A DNA stretch of 64,000 nt. Source: Halomonas sp. KG2. GTDB lineage: Bacteria > Pseudomonadota > Gammaproteobacteria > Pseudomonadales > Halomonadaceae. The notes below the pieces were generated by a model that did no database searches, was not told the DNA's origin, and saw only the letters and a program-made list of their open reading frames with translations. Numbering within the stretch: position 1 is the first letter of the stretch; each line of letters starts with the position of its first letter. Both the position numbers and the translations under genes were made by a program. Location of the stretch: positions 248,001 through 312,000 of the forward strand of contig CP098528.1 of NCBI GenBank assembly GCA_030440445.1. Reading direction: 5' to 3'. Positions 53,191 through 62,042 of the stretch are shown here, piece after piece.

Positions 53191-53871
53191 TCAGGCGGTG
53201 GCCTGTTCGCCCTGTTTTTTGATGAGGCTTTCTAGCTGCTTGATGTCTTGCTTAACGCCGATTTTGTCGTTTAGCTCTAAGGCGCGCTTGAGCTGGGCCA
53301 ATGCGCCCTCGACATCTTCGGCGGCGCGGAGTGCATAGCCGTATGATTTGTGCACTTTGGCTTTGATCTCATCGTGCATATCGGCATCACCGACGATGGC
53401 GATGCAGCGGGCCATGACGTTGGCTAGGGCGTCGTAATCGGCGCCTTCTTTTTCAAGCGATGCTTTGACGCCGTCGGCGATTTCTTCGGCGAGAATGCTG
53501 ACGGTGTCGCGCTCGTATTGGTCGGGCGTTTCTAGTCCGTGCTTCACGGCGTAGGCTCCAATTTCCATGGCTTTTTCGTAATCTCCGACGTCGATACACC
53601 AGACCATTAAGGTCATGAGTACGTCGTCTTTTGCGCCTTTGCCTTCGCTTAGTACGCCGTTGATGTAGGGCATGAACTCGGGCAGAAATTCGCGCTTTTT
53701 CTCGATCTTGGCTTCAATCGACCGGATTGCTTTTAACGTTCGGCGGGCCTCATAGAGTGCGCGGGCGTGGAGTTCGTATTGCTCGCCGCCTTGCTGTTGA
53801 CCGGGCGTTGCAGCGCCCGCCGCTTTCGCGGCGGATACTTGTTCGAAGTGTTTACGAGCTGGGCTTTTCAT
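53191..53871 (-). CDS. M: Terminase small subunit gpM
   Basis: 226 residues, P2 gpM family: MKSPARKHFEQVSAAKAA at the start, then helical core (AKDDVLMTLMVWCIDVGDYEKAM). With P it cuts DNA at cos. Last part helical with LKRALELNDKIGVKQD. Confidence 0.93.
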   Translation of the reverse strand: MKSPARKHFEQVSAAKAAGAATPGQQQGGEQYELHARALYEARRTLKAIRSIEAKIEKKREFLPEFMPYINGVLSEGKGAKDDVLMTLMVWCIDVGDYEKAMEIGAYAVKHGLETPDQYERDTVSILAEEIADGVKASLEKEGADYDALANVMARCIAIVGDADMHDEIKAKVHKSYGYALRAAEDVEGALAQLKRALELNDKIGVKQDIKQLESLIKKQGEQATA

Positions 53872-53908
53872 CTAATCCCCTTTTTCAGCTAGCTAATGGC
53901 TTTGCCGC

Positions 53909-54919
53909 TTATTCAGCGAATTCGATGTTTTCTACGAGGCATCCAAACCCGTAGTCTTCAACGACGTAGTCGTCGTTGGAGCTTTCGTAGTTTTCGATAC
54001 GGTTGCGCTTCGGGTTATCCATCACGTAGCGGCGGCGGCTTCCTAGTTGCCAGTACAGAGACAAGTTGGCCAGCGAGGTGATTAGGATGGAGCCATCTGG
54101 CACGAATGGGGCGCGCACTGCTTGCAAGCCACCGACGCGCTTTTGGCTAATGATTAGATCCAAGGCGCGGGCTTCGGTTGGCTTTTCTGCGTTTTGCTGG
54201 ATCAACGGAAAATATTTATCTGCCAACATTTTGCGACCCATGATGGCCACCAGGGCGGTGTCTTCCCGGTACCAGGGGTCGATCATTTCGTTGACCGCAT
54301 CGAACACCAGTGCATCAAGGTTCTCATAATCAGCATCTGCACCAACCGTTACGCTTCCTGGTGCTGCGCCGCCAGTCAGCACTCGGGCGGGTGCGCGTTC
54401 ACGGTACTTTTGCAGCCAGCCTTTGTTAACGTCCTGCAGCAACGGATTGGCGGCGCGGTCAGTCTCTGCGGCGGCAGCGGTGCCGTTAAAGCCGATCATG
54501 ATGCGGTCGAGCGCTTGACGCTGCAGGATTGCATTACGGATACGGGCCTGAAAATCTGGGAAGCGTGCCCACGCGTCTAACTGTGCCCACCGAATATGGG
54601 TATCAAATTCGGTGCTTACACATTCATAGCTGTTGTCGCTTAGCTCGGTAACGTCGCGTGTGGCGCGCTCGTTCTGGTCTACGTTGGTTCGACCGGCGAT
54701 AGGGCCAGACACACCCAGGCCAACTTTTTGGCCTTTGATCTCATCTACGCCAACCATGTTGATGCTGGACAGGAATTCGCTTGAGTCCTGCATGCGGTTT
54801 TCTAGCGTTTGCTGAACGCTGGGCGTGACGTTGAATTGCTCGCTGGTGTTCTCAACGCCGTTTAGGGTCGCGAGCTTCGTTTTGAATCGGTTAAAGGCTT
54901 TACGTGTATCGTTGCGCAT
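53909..54919 (-). CDS. N: Major capsid protein gpN
   Basis: 336 residues, P2 gpN family (MRNDTRKAFNRFKTKLATLNG; later MNMVGVDEIKGQKVGLGV-type stretch; ILQRQALDRIMIGFNG). Cleaved by O protease during maturation in P2. Confidence 0.95.
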   Translation of the reverse strand: MRNDTRKAFNRFKTKLATLNGVENTSEQFNVTPSVQQTLENRMQDSSEFLSSINMVGVDEIKGQKVGLGVSGPIAGRTNVDQNERATRDVTELSDNSYECVSTEFDTHIRWAQLDAWARFPDFQARIRNAILQRQALDRIMIGFNGTAAAAETDRAANPLLQDVNKGWLQKYRERAPARVLTGGAAPGSVTVGADADYENLDALVFDAVNEMIDPWYREDTALVAIMGRKMLADKYFPLIQQNAEKPTEARALDLIISQKRVGGLQAVRAPFVPDGSILITSLANLSLYWQLGSRRRYVMDNPKRNRIENYESSNDDYVVEDYGFGCLVENIEFAE

Positions 54920-54968
54920 TTGTTTTCCCTTGAATTAGTGGCGTTGACGGACTGCTTTTGGGCAGTGC

Positions 54969-55790
54969 CTAGCAGTCGGTCTCTTCAACATCACCGCCAC
55001 CGGTGGCGGGGGCGCGTCGCGTGGTGTCTGGTTCGTTATCGAGCTTGGTGAATAGCTCTTCGAAGCGCTTTTTCAGTTCGGCGTGTTCGGTTTGCAGCGC
55101 GCTGAATTGCTCGGCGGTGGGGCGTTTTTCTAGCTCGGCATGCATTGCGTCGTGTTGCTTGGCGAACTCTTCAAACGCGTTTTTGATGTCTGCTCCAAAC
55201 GCCTCAAAGCCTTTGTTGTTTTTGGCGTCTTGACGGTTGAACAGGTTTTTCACGAACTCGCCAATGCTGGGCTTGGGTGCTTCCTCTTCTTCAAAATCGA
55301 AGTCGACTGCCACAGCCTCAGTGAAGAGGTTTTCAGGATTTTGCTTGCGGCTGGCCAGCGGTGACTTGTCGCCCGCTTCTCGACTGAACTTCATCATTTC
55401 AGTACCCAGACTGGCGGGACTGTCGGTAACTGCCAGGCCTTCTAGGTATGCTTGATCTGTGTCGCCAAATTTGTGATTGATTTCGATTGAGCTGTAGACC
55501 TTTTGGCGCTTTTTATTCATCGCCTTGAGTTCGTCGGTTGGGTCTATTTCGGCGAACAGAGCCAGCTTGCCGTCCTCCACTTCTTTGGCTTCTAGCGAGA
55601 TGACGTCGCCCATTGCCCCGAAAGCGCTATCGGGGCCAATGCCACGGATATGCTCGACCCAGACGCGGGCGCCGTATTTTTTTGGGTCGTAGTTGTCGGC
55701 CATCTGCTGAATCCATTCGCGCTGGATCTCGCGGCCGTCTGTGGTTGCGCCTTCTGTAGCAACGCGGAATTTTTTAGTTTTTCCAGCCAT
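54969..55790 (-). CDS. O: Capsid scaffold/protease gpO
   Basis: About 273 residues from ATG 55790 (MAGKTKKFRVATEGATTDGRE); the frame extends further upstream but only into the late promoter box and gene P. P2 gpO is both internal scaffold and serine protease; His (VWVEHIRGIGP), Ser (VYSSIEINHKFG) and the DSPASLGTE motif are seen. The C-terminal half is scaffold-like and helical. Confidence 0.92.
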   Translation of the reverse strand: MAGKTKKFRVATEGATTDGREIQREWIQQMADNYDPKKYGARVWVEHIRGIGPDSAFGAMGDVISLEAKEVEDGKLALFAEIDPTDELKAMNKKRQKVYSSIEINHKFGDTDQAYLEGLAVTDSPASLGTEMMKFSREAGDKSPLASRKQNPENLFTEAVAVDFDFEEEEAPKPSIGEFVKNLFNRQDAKNNKGFEAFGADIKNAFEEFAKQHDAMHAELEKRPTAEQFSALQTEHAELKKRFEELFTKLDNEPDTTRRAPATGGGDVEETDC

Positions 55791-55868
55791 GTTGGGCATC
55801 CTGAGCGGGGTTGCTGAGTAATAGCGCTCAGGTTCCGCGCGTAGGACGTTTGGCTCAACGGTTGCGCG

Positions 55869-55890
55869 TTGTGCGAGGGTGGCTAGACAA
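55869..55890. promoter_or_regulatory. Late-promoter activator box between O and P
   Basis: TTGT-N14-ACAA with the same GTTGTGCGA and GGCTAGACAAG parts as the FI box. It lies in the gap of the divergent O and P genes, where P2 has two late promoters. Being a dyad it could serve either direction; no second box is seen. Confidence 0.72.
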
Positions 55891-55935
55891 GCTGCGCCAC
55901 GCGTGGGCATCGCGCGCGGCGGGTACGCTGGCGGC

Positions 55936-57714
55936 ATGACGACGACAGCCCTAGAACTCACAGAATCCCCACGCATGGCCGCCCGCCACCTCTATTGGCA
56001 GGGGTGGCGGGTATCCCATATTTCAAAGCTGATTGGCGAGAAGCCCGCCACAATTCACAGCTGGAAGGCGCGCGACCGTTGGGATGATCTAACCCCCACC
56101 GAGCGGGTAGAGCACTCGCTTGAAGCGCGGATGGTTCAGCTCATCACAAAGCCGGTCAAAGAGCCTGTTGATTACAAAGAAATTGACCTGCTAGGTAGGC
56201 AGATAGAAAGGCTGGCCAGGATTCGCCGCTATAGCGAAACGGGCAGTGAGGCGGATCTAAACCCTAACATCGAGGCACGCAACGCGGGGCCAAAGAAGAA
56301 GCCCCGGCGCAATGCACTGGATGATGAGCAGATTGAGGCGCTGGAAGCTGATTTCGAAGCGTCGCTTTTCAAATATCAGCATGTCTGGCTTGAAGCAGGG
56401 CAGAAGCACCGCATTCGCAATATTCTTAAAAGCCGCCAGATTGGAGCCACTTGGTTCTTCGCCCGCGAGGCAATCGTCGATGCGTTTAAAACCGGGCGCA
56501 ATAAGATCTTCCTTTCTGCATCGAGAGCCCAGGCGCACATTTTCCGCCATTACATCGTTCAGTTTGTTAAGCAAGTGTGTGATGTCGAGTTAAAAGGCGA
56601 TCCCATCGTGCTGGATAACGGTGCACAACTTCATTTCTTAGGCACTAACGGAAAAACCGCGCAAGGCTATCACGGCGACGTTTATCTCGATGAATACTTT
56701 TGGATTCACGGTTTTGAGCAGTTCCGCAAAGTCGCCTCAGCTATGGCCACGCATAAGCAGTGGAAACAAACCTACTTTTCCACTCCCTCTTCAATTGCCC
56801 ACGAAGCGCACCCCTTTTGGACTGGTGAGAGAGTCAATAAACGCCGTAAAAAGGCCGAGCGTGTTGATATTGACACTAGCCATAAGGCGCTTAAAGACGG
56901 TGCATTCTGTGGTGACCGTCAGTGGAAGCAAATCGTCACCGTTTACGACGCGGAAGAGGGAGGCGCGGACTTCTTTGATATTGATGATCTGAAGTTTGAA
57001 TACAGTCAAGACGAGTTCGAAAACCTGTTTTTATGCGAATTTGTCGATGATAGCCAAAGTGCCTTCCCGTTGACGGTTATCAGGGGTTGCATGGTCGATA
57101 GCTGGGAGGTTTGGGACGACTACCACCCGTTTGCACCTCGCCCCGTTGGTGATCGAGAGGTGTGGATCGGTTACGACCCGACAGGCCAAGGCGAGGATGG
57201 TGACGGCGCTGGGCTGGTGGTGGTTCTTCCCGCGCGAACCCGCGAGGAAAAGCACCGGGTATTGGAGCGTCACCGGCTCAAGGGGCAGGACTACGAAGAC
57301 CAAGCCGCGTTTATCGAATCGTTCCGCGACAAATACAACATTGGGCATATTGGCATTGATACCACCGGCATTGGTGGGGCAGTGGCCGAGCATGTCGAGA
57401 AGTGGTTCCCCACTGTTATCCGGTACCGGTATGACGTCGCCCTGAAGACTCAAATGGTGCTGCAGGCTCAGCAGATCATCCGCAAAGAGCGACTGGAATT
57501 CGACGCGGGATGGTCGGATCTCGCCGCTTCGTTTATGTCGATCAAGAAAGAGCTAACCAAAGGCGGGCAGCAATTCACTTATAAGAGCGGGCGCAACAAG
57601 GCAACCGGCCACGCTGATTTGGCGTGGGCGACTATGCACGCGCTGCAGTTTGAGCCCATCGACGGCCCCGCCGAAGAGGGCACCGGTAAATCACTAATGG
57701 AGATGTACGAATGA
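55936..57714 (+). CDS. P: Terminase large subunit gpP
   Basis: 592 residues from ATG 55936 (MTTTALELTESPRMAARH). N-terminal helix-turn-helix (VSHISKLIGEKPATIHSWKARDRW), ATPase with Walker-A-like KSRQIGATW (near 167) and Walker B DVYLDEYFW (near 248), and a RNase H-like nuclease domain (IGYDPTGQGEDGDGAG, GIDTTGIGGAV). Packages phage DNA. Overlaps Q by 4 bp. Confidence 0.95.
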   Translation: MTTTALELTESPRMAARHLYWQGWRVSHISKLIGEKPATIHSWKARDRWDDLTPTERVEHSLEARMVQLITKPVKEPVDYKEIDLLGRQIERLARIRRYSETGSEADLNPNIEARNAGPKKKPRRNALDDEQIEALEADFEASLFKYQHVWLEAGQKHRIRNILKSRQIGATWFFAREAIVDAFKTGRNKIFLSASRAQAHIFRHYIVQFVKQVCDVELKGDPIVLDNGAQLHFLGTNGKTAQGYHGDVYLDEYFWIHGFEQFRKVASAMATHKQWKQTYFSTPSSIAHEAHPFWTGERVNKRRKKAERVDIDTSHKALKDGAFCGDRQWKQIVTVYDAEEGGADFFDIDDLKFEYSQDEFENLFLCEFVDDSQSAFPLTVIRGCMVDSWEVWDDYHPFAPRPVGDREVWIGYDPTGQGEDGDGAGLVVVLPARTREEKHRVLERHRLKGQDYEDQAAFIESFRDKYNIGHIGIDTTGIGGAVAEHVEKWFPTVIRYRYDVALKTQMVLQAQQIIRKERLEFDAGWSDLAASFMSIKKELTKGGQQFTYKSGRNKATGHADLAWATMHALQFEPIDGPAEEGTGKSLMEMYE

Positions 57715-58772
57715 CAACTACCGCTGCGGCAAAGCCGCGCCATCGCGTGTATGCCTATGAGACTGACAAGGCCGCCCCAGCGGTGGCCGCCGACAGCGGG
57801 AGAATGGAGGCATTTACGTTTGGCGACCCCGAACCTGTCACTTCAATGCGTGATGTTTGGTATGAGGGTGTTTGGTTAACGCCGGATGAGTGGTATGAGC
57901 CGCCGATACCTTTGAGCATTCTGGCTAAGAGTTACCGCGCGACCCCACACCATGGTAGTGCCATGCAAGTTAAGCGCAACATCCTGCTAAAGACCTTTAT
58001 TCCCCACCCCATGCTAAGCCGCCGAGATTTCAGTGCGCTGGCATTAGACTATCTGGTTTTTGGCAACGGCTATCTCGAAGAGATTAAGGGTCGGCTAGGT
58101 CGTCGGCTAGGCCTGAAGCATCGCGCCGCTAAATATATGCGCCGGGGCGATGATGACCGCTACTGGTGGAACCCGAACTACATGGAGCGCGTGGAATTGC
58201 CCAAGGGACGGACGATCCATTTACTTGAGCCCGATATTGACCAGAGTATCTATGGGGTGCCGGACTATATTGGTAGCCTTCAATCAGCATGGCTGAATGA
58301 GAACGCTACGCTGTTCCGCCGTCGCTACTATCTCAATGGCTCACACGCGGGTTTTATCATGTACGTGAATGACCCAGCGCATGATCAAAAAGACATCGAT
58401 GATATGCGTAAGGCGCTGAAAGAGAGCAAAGGTCCGGGTAATTTTCGAAACCTGTTTCTCTACTCACCAAGGGGTAAGAAGGACGGCGTGCAGATTATCC
58501 CGGTCAGTGAAGTGGCTGCGAAGGATGAGTTTGCTTCCATCAAGAACATCACACGTGATGATCAGCTGGCTGGCCACCGCACACCGCCTCAACTGATGGG
58601 CATCATCCCCCAGAATACTGGCGGGTTTGGTGATATCGAAAAAGCGGCGCGGGTATACGTTGCTAACGAGTTGGAACCGCTACAGGCAACTATGCGAGAG
58701 GTCAACGAGCACGTTGGTGAAGAGGTGGTGAGGTTTGAACCTTACCGGCTTGATGATCCCGACGCAGAGTAA
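57711..58772 (+). CDS. Q: Portal protein gpQ
   Basis: 353 residues, P2 gpQ family (EPVTSMRDVWYEG; DFSALALDYLVFGNGYLE; HRTPPQLMGIIPQNTGGFGD). Forms the head portal. Second gene of the P-Q operon. Confidence 0.95.
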   Translation: MTTTAAAKPRHRVYAYETDKAAPAVAADSGRMEAFTFGDPEPVTSMRDVWYEGVWLTPDEWYEPPIPLSILAKSYRATPHHGSAMQVKRNILLKTFIPHPMLSRRDFSALALDYLVFGNGYLEEIKGRLGRRLGLKHRAAKYMRRGDDDRYWWNPNYMERVELPKGRTIHLLEPDIDQSIYGVPDYIGSLQSAWLNENATLFRRRYYLNGSHAGFIMYVNDPAHDQKDIDDMRKALKESKGPGNFRNLFLYSPRGKKDGVQIIPVSEVAAKDEFASIKNITRDDQLAGHRTPPQLMGIIPQNTGGFGDIEKAARVYVANELEPLQATMREVNEHVGEEVVRFEPYRLDDPDAE

Positions 58773-58790
58773 ACCAAGCGCATAAACATA

Positions 58791-58814
58791 GCCGCCCACC
58801 TGGGCGGCTTTTTT
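58791..58814 (+). terminator. Rho-independent terminator after Q
   Basis: GCCGCCCA-CC-TGGGCGGC followed by six T residues, 18 bp after the Q stop. Confidence 0.92.
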
Positions 58815-59105
58815 GTGCGCGCACACACGAAGCAAATTTAAAATGAGACGCATTAGCCTTTTTATTAGCTCTATCATTCGTTTTAAGAGCTTTTATTTCT
58901 ACCTAGCCCCAGCCTCATGAAAACCTAGAACGTGCCTTGTGTGAGCCTTACGGCCTACCTACCCACCCACGGCGGCGACCCACGCCGCGCTATCGTCACC
59001 CCGCCCCGCCCGCGCGCTAAATGTAGTGGTTTTTATGCAGTATTGCGACAGGGGTTCAGGCCGCGCCACTGCTGGGCGGGAAGGCGGTTATAAGGGTTTT
59101 TATTT
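58815..59105. other. Gene-free stretch with candidate cos site
   Basis: About 290 bp without a gene between Q and the cargo genes, the place of cos in P2. On the minus strand at 59010-58990 the sequence GGCGGGGCGGGGTGAC starts like the P2 cohesive end (GGCGAGGCGGGG) and points towards Q as in P2. TTTATGC motifs follow near 59030-59130. The exact cut is not determined. Confidence 0.5.
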
Positions 59106-59537
59106 TTATGCGTTTTCATGCACATTTATGCACTTTTTCCCATCGTAATTTATCTTAGCTCTACGCTGACTAGCAGCCCCGACAGAGCATCCGTGTTTTT
59201 TAGCAAACGCCTCAAGCTTCATTGTATGCAAATCATCTAGCCTCTCTGCCCACCACTCATCCCATGACCAGTAAAGCTCCAGGGTTTTGCGAAGGCGTTT
59301 TACCGCTGTTTTTCCAATTGGCAAATCAACGTCTTTAAGCCTCGTATTGCGCAGGTATTCGGCAAGTGGCAGCGTACAGATTATTTGCACGCCTTGGGGG
59401 CCATCTCCGACAACAGGCCAGCCAATCTCTATCAACCAACCATGGCCGCTATCGCGCCGCTCCCTGACTAACCAAGCTGCGCCAAAAACGTCCCTAGCGT
59501 TGCCGATGGCAGACCCCTCTCTGTTTAATCGCGTCAC
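59106..59537 (-). CDS. Hypothetical cargo protein (143 residues)
   Basis: GTG start with AAGG upstream. Begins TRLNREGSAIGNARDVFG; C-terminal part basic with AFAKKHGCSVGAASQRRAK, which could be a helix-turn-helix. No membrane segment. In the cos-attR region where P2 relatives carry accessory genes. Not recognised. Confidence 0.62.
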   Translation of the reverse strand: MTRLNREGSAIGNARDVFGAAWLVRERRDSGHGWLIEIGWPVVGDGPQGVQIICTLPLAEYLRNTRLKDVDLPIGKTAVKRLRKTLELYWSWDEWWAERLDDLHTMKLEAFAKKHGCSVGAASQRRAKINYDGKKCINVHENA

Positions 59538-59541
59538 GACC

Positions 59542-59727
59542 TTATCCCCGTAATGCTTGGTAAATTACAAGCGCCCAGGCAATGGGGCCTGCTAAAGCCG
59601 TTTTTAACGGGTGTTTAGAAAAAGATAGCGACCACTTGGCAGTAACATAGTCGTTATCATCAACAGTATATTTAGCGGTTAAAGTCATTCCGGTGATAGA
59701 CCATGCGAGCATCAGCCAAGCAATCAT
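59542..59727 (-). CDS. Small membrane protein (61 residues)
   Basis: Two hydrophobic stretches (MIAWLMLAWSITGMTL and LAGPIAWALVIYQAL) around a polar loop. Overlaps the upstream gene by 4 bp. Role unknown; small membrane proteins in this location sometimes exclude other phages. Confidence 0.6.
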   Translation of the reverse strand: MIAWLMLAWSITGMTLTAKYTVDDNDYVTAKWSLSFSKHPLKTALAGPIAWALVIYQALRG

Positions 59728-59957
59728 GATTTGCCCCCTGCTATTGCTGCCGCAACTTTTCTTTGATCCAGTGACCTGATAGCGCCCGCGTTAGCCATTG
59801 CGTAGATGCCTGTATGGCTATTGCGCATCAGCGCGCCAGTATCGTCGCCCCGCGTAACAGTGCCTAACACCTCCCACCCTGGTAGCGGTTGATGCTGATA
59901 AAGCCCCGCTTTGCCAGCGGGGTCTACGGTGATCCTTGCGCGGTTTTTGCTAGCCAT
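59724..59957 (-). CDS. Hypothetical cargo protein (77 residues)
   Basis: ATG 59957 (MASKNRARITVDPAG) overlaps the upstream stop by one base. Pattern TGIYAMANAGAIRSLDQRKV is common in phage small proteins of unknown role. Middle gene of a three-gene unit. Confidence 0.62.
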   Translation of the reverse strand: MASKNRARITVDPAGKAGLYQHQPLPGWEVLGTVTRGDDTGALMRNSHTGIYAMANAGAIRSLDQRKVAAAIAGGKS

Positions 59958-60268
59958 TACCAAATATCCTTTCCAGTTTCGACGTTGTAGTAGTCATCGC
60001 CCATGTGGGTAGCTTGCAAAAACCCTTCAATATCAACGAATTCCAGCAGGCAAATCGCATCATGCTCGGTCGAGTCGTATTCGGTAAAGATAGGATCTTC
60101 GCCGTTTTCAATGGCGGCAGCTAGGCTGTGATGACCGTCCAGAACAACGCGTAAGATCTGACCGTCAACTTCAAATGAGGGGGATACAAAAACTTCATAG
60201 TCGGCAGCTTCTTGCTTGGCTTCAACGACGCTGTCGTCAATGTAACGCTGCGAGGAGATCGTGATCAT
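59957..60268 (-). CDS. ParB-nuclease-fold-like protein (103 residues)
   Basis: Start at 60268 (MITISSQRYIDDSVVE). Contains LRVVLDGHHSLAAAIENGEDP-type motif: DGHHSLAAA (near residue 43) is the ParB/Srx-fold signature that in ParB binds nucleotide. Short, without a DNA-binding domain. First gene of the cargo unit next to attR. Homologues of such single domains are frequent in prophages; function unknown. Confidence 0.65.
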   Translation of the reverse strand: MITISSQRYIDDSVVEAKQEAADYEVFVSPSFEVDGQILRVVLDGHHSLAAAIENGEDPIFTEYDSTEHDAICLLEFVDIEGFLQATHMGDDYYNVETGKDIW

Positions 60269-60486
60269 GATGTTCTCTCTACCCCTGATTCGGCGAGGTG
60301 CCCGGTGGTCGTCTGACCGTACGCCTTTCATTTTAGGTCGCCTAAAGCATTTTGTCAATATACTTTTTTTGGCTTTCTACTTTTCACTTTTTCGCCGCCG
60401 TGGTGGTGCTGCCGAATGGAGTAGGTGAAGCGGCTTATCTTTTGGGGTGATCTTTTCATTATTCACGGCCCCTTCAATATTTCACG
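60269..60486. other. Gene-free stretch near attR
   Basis: About 220 bp with no supportable gene. It should hold the promoter of the leftward cargo unit; a plausible AT-rich stretch is at 60350-60375. Confidence 0.45.
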
Positions 60487-60508
60487 TTGCTACCTATTTG
60501 CTACCTAG
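60487..60508. repeat. Probable integrase arm-type site, right
   Basis: Two tandem TGCTACCTA units (11-bp spacing) matching the left arm site at 25182 except for one base. About 60 bp from the attR core. Confidence 0.6.
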
Positions 60509-60522
60509 AGCCGCTACTAATG

Positions 60523-60564
60523 AAAAACGGCCACTTACTTTAAAAGCTAAGTGGCCGTTTTTCA
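60523..60564. terminator. Terminator hairpin, copy C (tRNA-Pro terminator)
   Basis: AAAAACGGCCACTT pairs with AAGTGGCCGTTTTT. Directly downstream of the intact tRNA on the minus strand, so the phage carries both the tRNA 3' half and a terminator for it. Confidence 0.88.
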
Positions 60565-60567
60565 TAT

Positions 60568-60621
60568 AATTCTTGGTCGGAATAGCAGGATTCGAACCTA
60601 CGACCTCTGCCTCCCGAAGGC
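60568..60621 (-). repeat. attR core (54 bp)
   Basis: Identical to attL at 25002-25055. It lies within the intact tRNA-Pro gene, so the tRNA stays functional after integration. Confidence 0.93.
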
Positions 60622-60650
60622 AGCGCTCTACCAAGCTGAGCTATATTCCG
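60574..60650 (-). tRNA. tRNA-Pro (anticodon CGG)
   Basis: 77 nt with CCA encoded. Acceptor arms CGGAATA / TATTCCG pair perfectly, D-loop GCTTGGTAGAGC, anticodon loop TTCGGGA between CTGCC-type stems, T-loop GTTCGAATC. The only intact copy of this gene in the window and the phage attachment site. Confidence 0.97.
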
Positions 60651-60752
60651 AATATTGTCGCAGCAGCGCTCAACAACGGAGCGAATCATACGCAGGCGAA
60701 GGGTTTTTTTCAAGTCCCTTTTTTCGCGCTGGGTTGCTTTGTTGCGCTTACT

Positions 60753-61757
60753 TTATGCTTTGCGATCAACCGCTAACCGAGCGATGTTAGCCATGCTATC
60801 TCGATAGGGGCTGGGTGGCAGAGCATCGAGTTCGGCCAGGGCTTTATCGGCCATCTCAACGGCCCGTGCGCGGGTGTATTCCAGTGCGCCAGTTACATTG
60901 ATGATCTCAAGCACCTCGTCGAGCTGTTCCAGCCCGCCCTTGCGAATCACTTGGCGGATTAGCTTCGCCTGTTCCGGTGTGCCGCGTTCCATAGCATGAA
61001 TGAGCGGTAGGGTCGGTTTGCCTTCTGCTAGGTCGTCGCCGACATTTTTGCCCATGGCTTCGGCATCGCCTTGGTAATCCAACAGGTCGTCGATGAGCTG
61101 GAAAGCCAGGCCTAAATAGCGGCCGTAGTACTGCAGGGCACACTCTTGCTCCGGTGTGGCGTCGGCAAGCACAGCACCGCTGTGGGAGGCGGCTTCAAAC
61201 AGCATCGCTGTTTTGCCTTGAATGGTTTCAAAGTAATCCGCTTCAGAAATGCTGGGGTTACCGATATTGGTGAGCTGCAGTACTTCGCCTTCGGCAATCA
61301 CGCAGGTCGCGCCGGACAGAATCGCCATAATGCGCATCGATCCTACGTCCACCATCATTTGAAACGAGCGCGAATAGAGGAAGTCACCCACTAGTACGGA
61401 TGGCGCATTGCCCCAGGCATCGTTGGCGGTTTTTTTGCCACGCCGCATGTGCGATTCATCGACCACATCGTCGTGCAGCAGCGTGGAGGTGTGCATAAAT
61501 TCGATCAGCGTGGCCAGGGTGATGTGTTTGTCGCCCTCATAGTCCAGTGCTCGGGCAGCCAGCAGCACGAGTAACGGGCGCAGGCGCTTGCCGCCGCTTT
61601 CAATAATATATTGGCCGATGGTTTCTACCAGCGGCACCTTGGAATTCAGCTGCGCGACAATGGTCCGGTTTACGGCGTCAAAGTCATCGGCCACCACGGC
61701 GTGCAGCGGTGAAGGCGTTGGGCTGGCAGGCGGGGTTTGAGAGACGTTGGCTGTCAT
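60753..61757 (-). CDS. ispB: Octaprenyl diphosphate synthase IspB
   Basis: 334 residues; builds the C40 side chain of ubiquinone from IPP and FPP. First aspartate-rich motif LLHDDVVDES (near residue 94) with GGKRLRP upstream, second QLIDDLLDYQGD (near 222). Divergent from rplU, the usual gammaproteobacterial arrangement. Confidence 0.94.
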   Translation of the reverse strand: MTANVSQTPPASPTPSPLHAVVADDFDAVNRTIVAQLNSKVPLVETIGQYIIESGGKRLRPLLVLLAARALDYEGDKHITLATLIEFMHTSTLLHDDVVDESHMRRGKKTANDAWGNAPSVLVGDFLYSRSFQMMVDVGSMRIMAILSGATCVIAEGEVLQLTNIGNPSISEADYFETIQGKTAMLFEAASHSGAVLADATPEQECALQYYGRYLGLAFQLIDDLLDYQGDAEAMGKNVGDDLAEGKPTLPLIHAMERGTPEQAKLIRQVIRKGGLEQLDEVLEIINVTGALEYTRARAVEMADKALAELDALPPSPYRDSMANIARLAVDRKA

Positions 61758-62042
61758 GGGTTCCGTTCATCGCGGGGGTAGGATAGTTGGGGCCATGCTA
61801 TGGGGCTGTCTGTGAGGCGTCAAGGTAGTGATAGACGTTCGTGGCGCGATGTGTGATTGACAATGCCCCGTAGTCTTGTGGTAAACCGCGATAGTCGCTA
61901 TAATTCGCGACCCACTCATCATGCTCCCTGTCAGATGGCTGCCAAAAGGGGCGCCACTCGCAGCAGGTCGATAAGAGCGGAAGGCGATGAGCGTTGGTTA
62001 CGCGGGGCGTAATCGGCATTAACGACAAGTCCGGAGAGCGAC
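61758..62042. other. ispB-rplU intergenic region
   Basis: About 285 bp without a convincing gene. It contains the rplU promoter and leader, and should contain the ispB promoter. A 76-codon minus-strand frame here has no ribosome site or recognisable content. Confidence 0.6.
61876..61904 (+). promoter_or_regulatory. Sigma-70 promoter for rplU-rpmA
   Basis: TTGTGG, 17-bp spacer, perfect TATAAT (61899-61904), about 140 bp ahead of the rplU start, leaving room for a leader that could be regulated. Confidence 0.75.

Noticed and set aside
61798..62028. 76-codon minus-strand gene between ispB and rplU
   Set aside because: No ribosome site, no recognisable content, and it covers the rplU promoter and leader.
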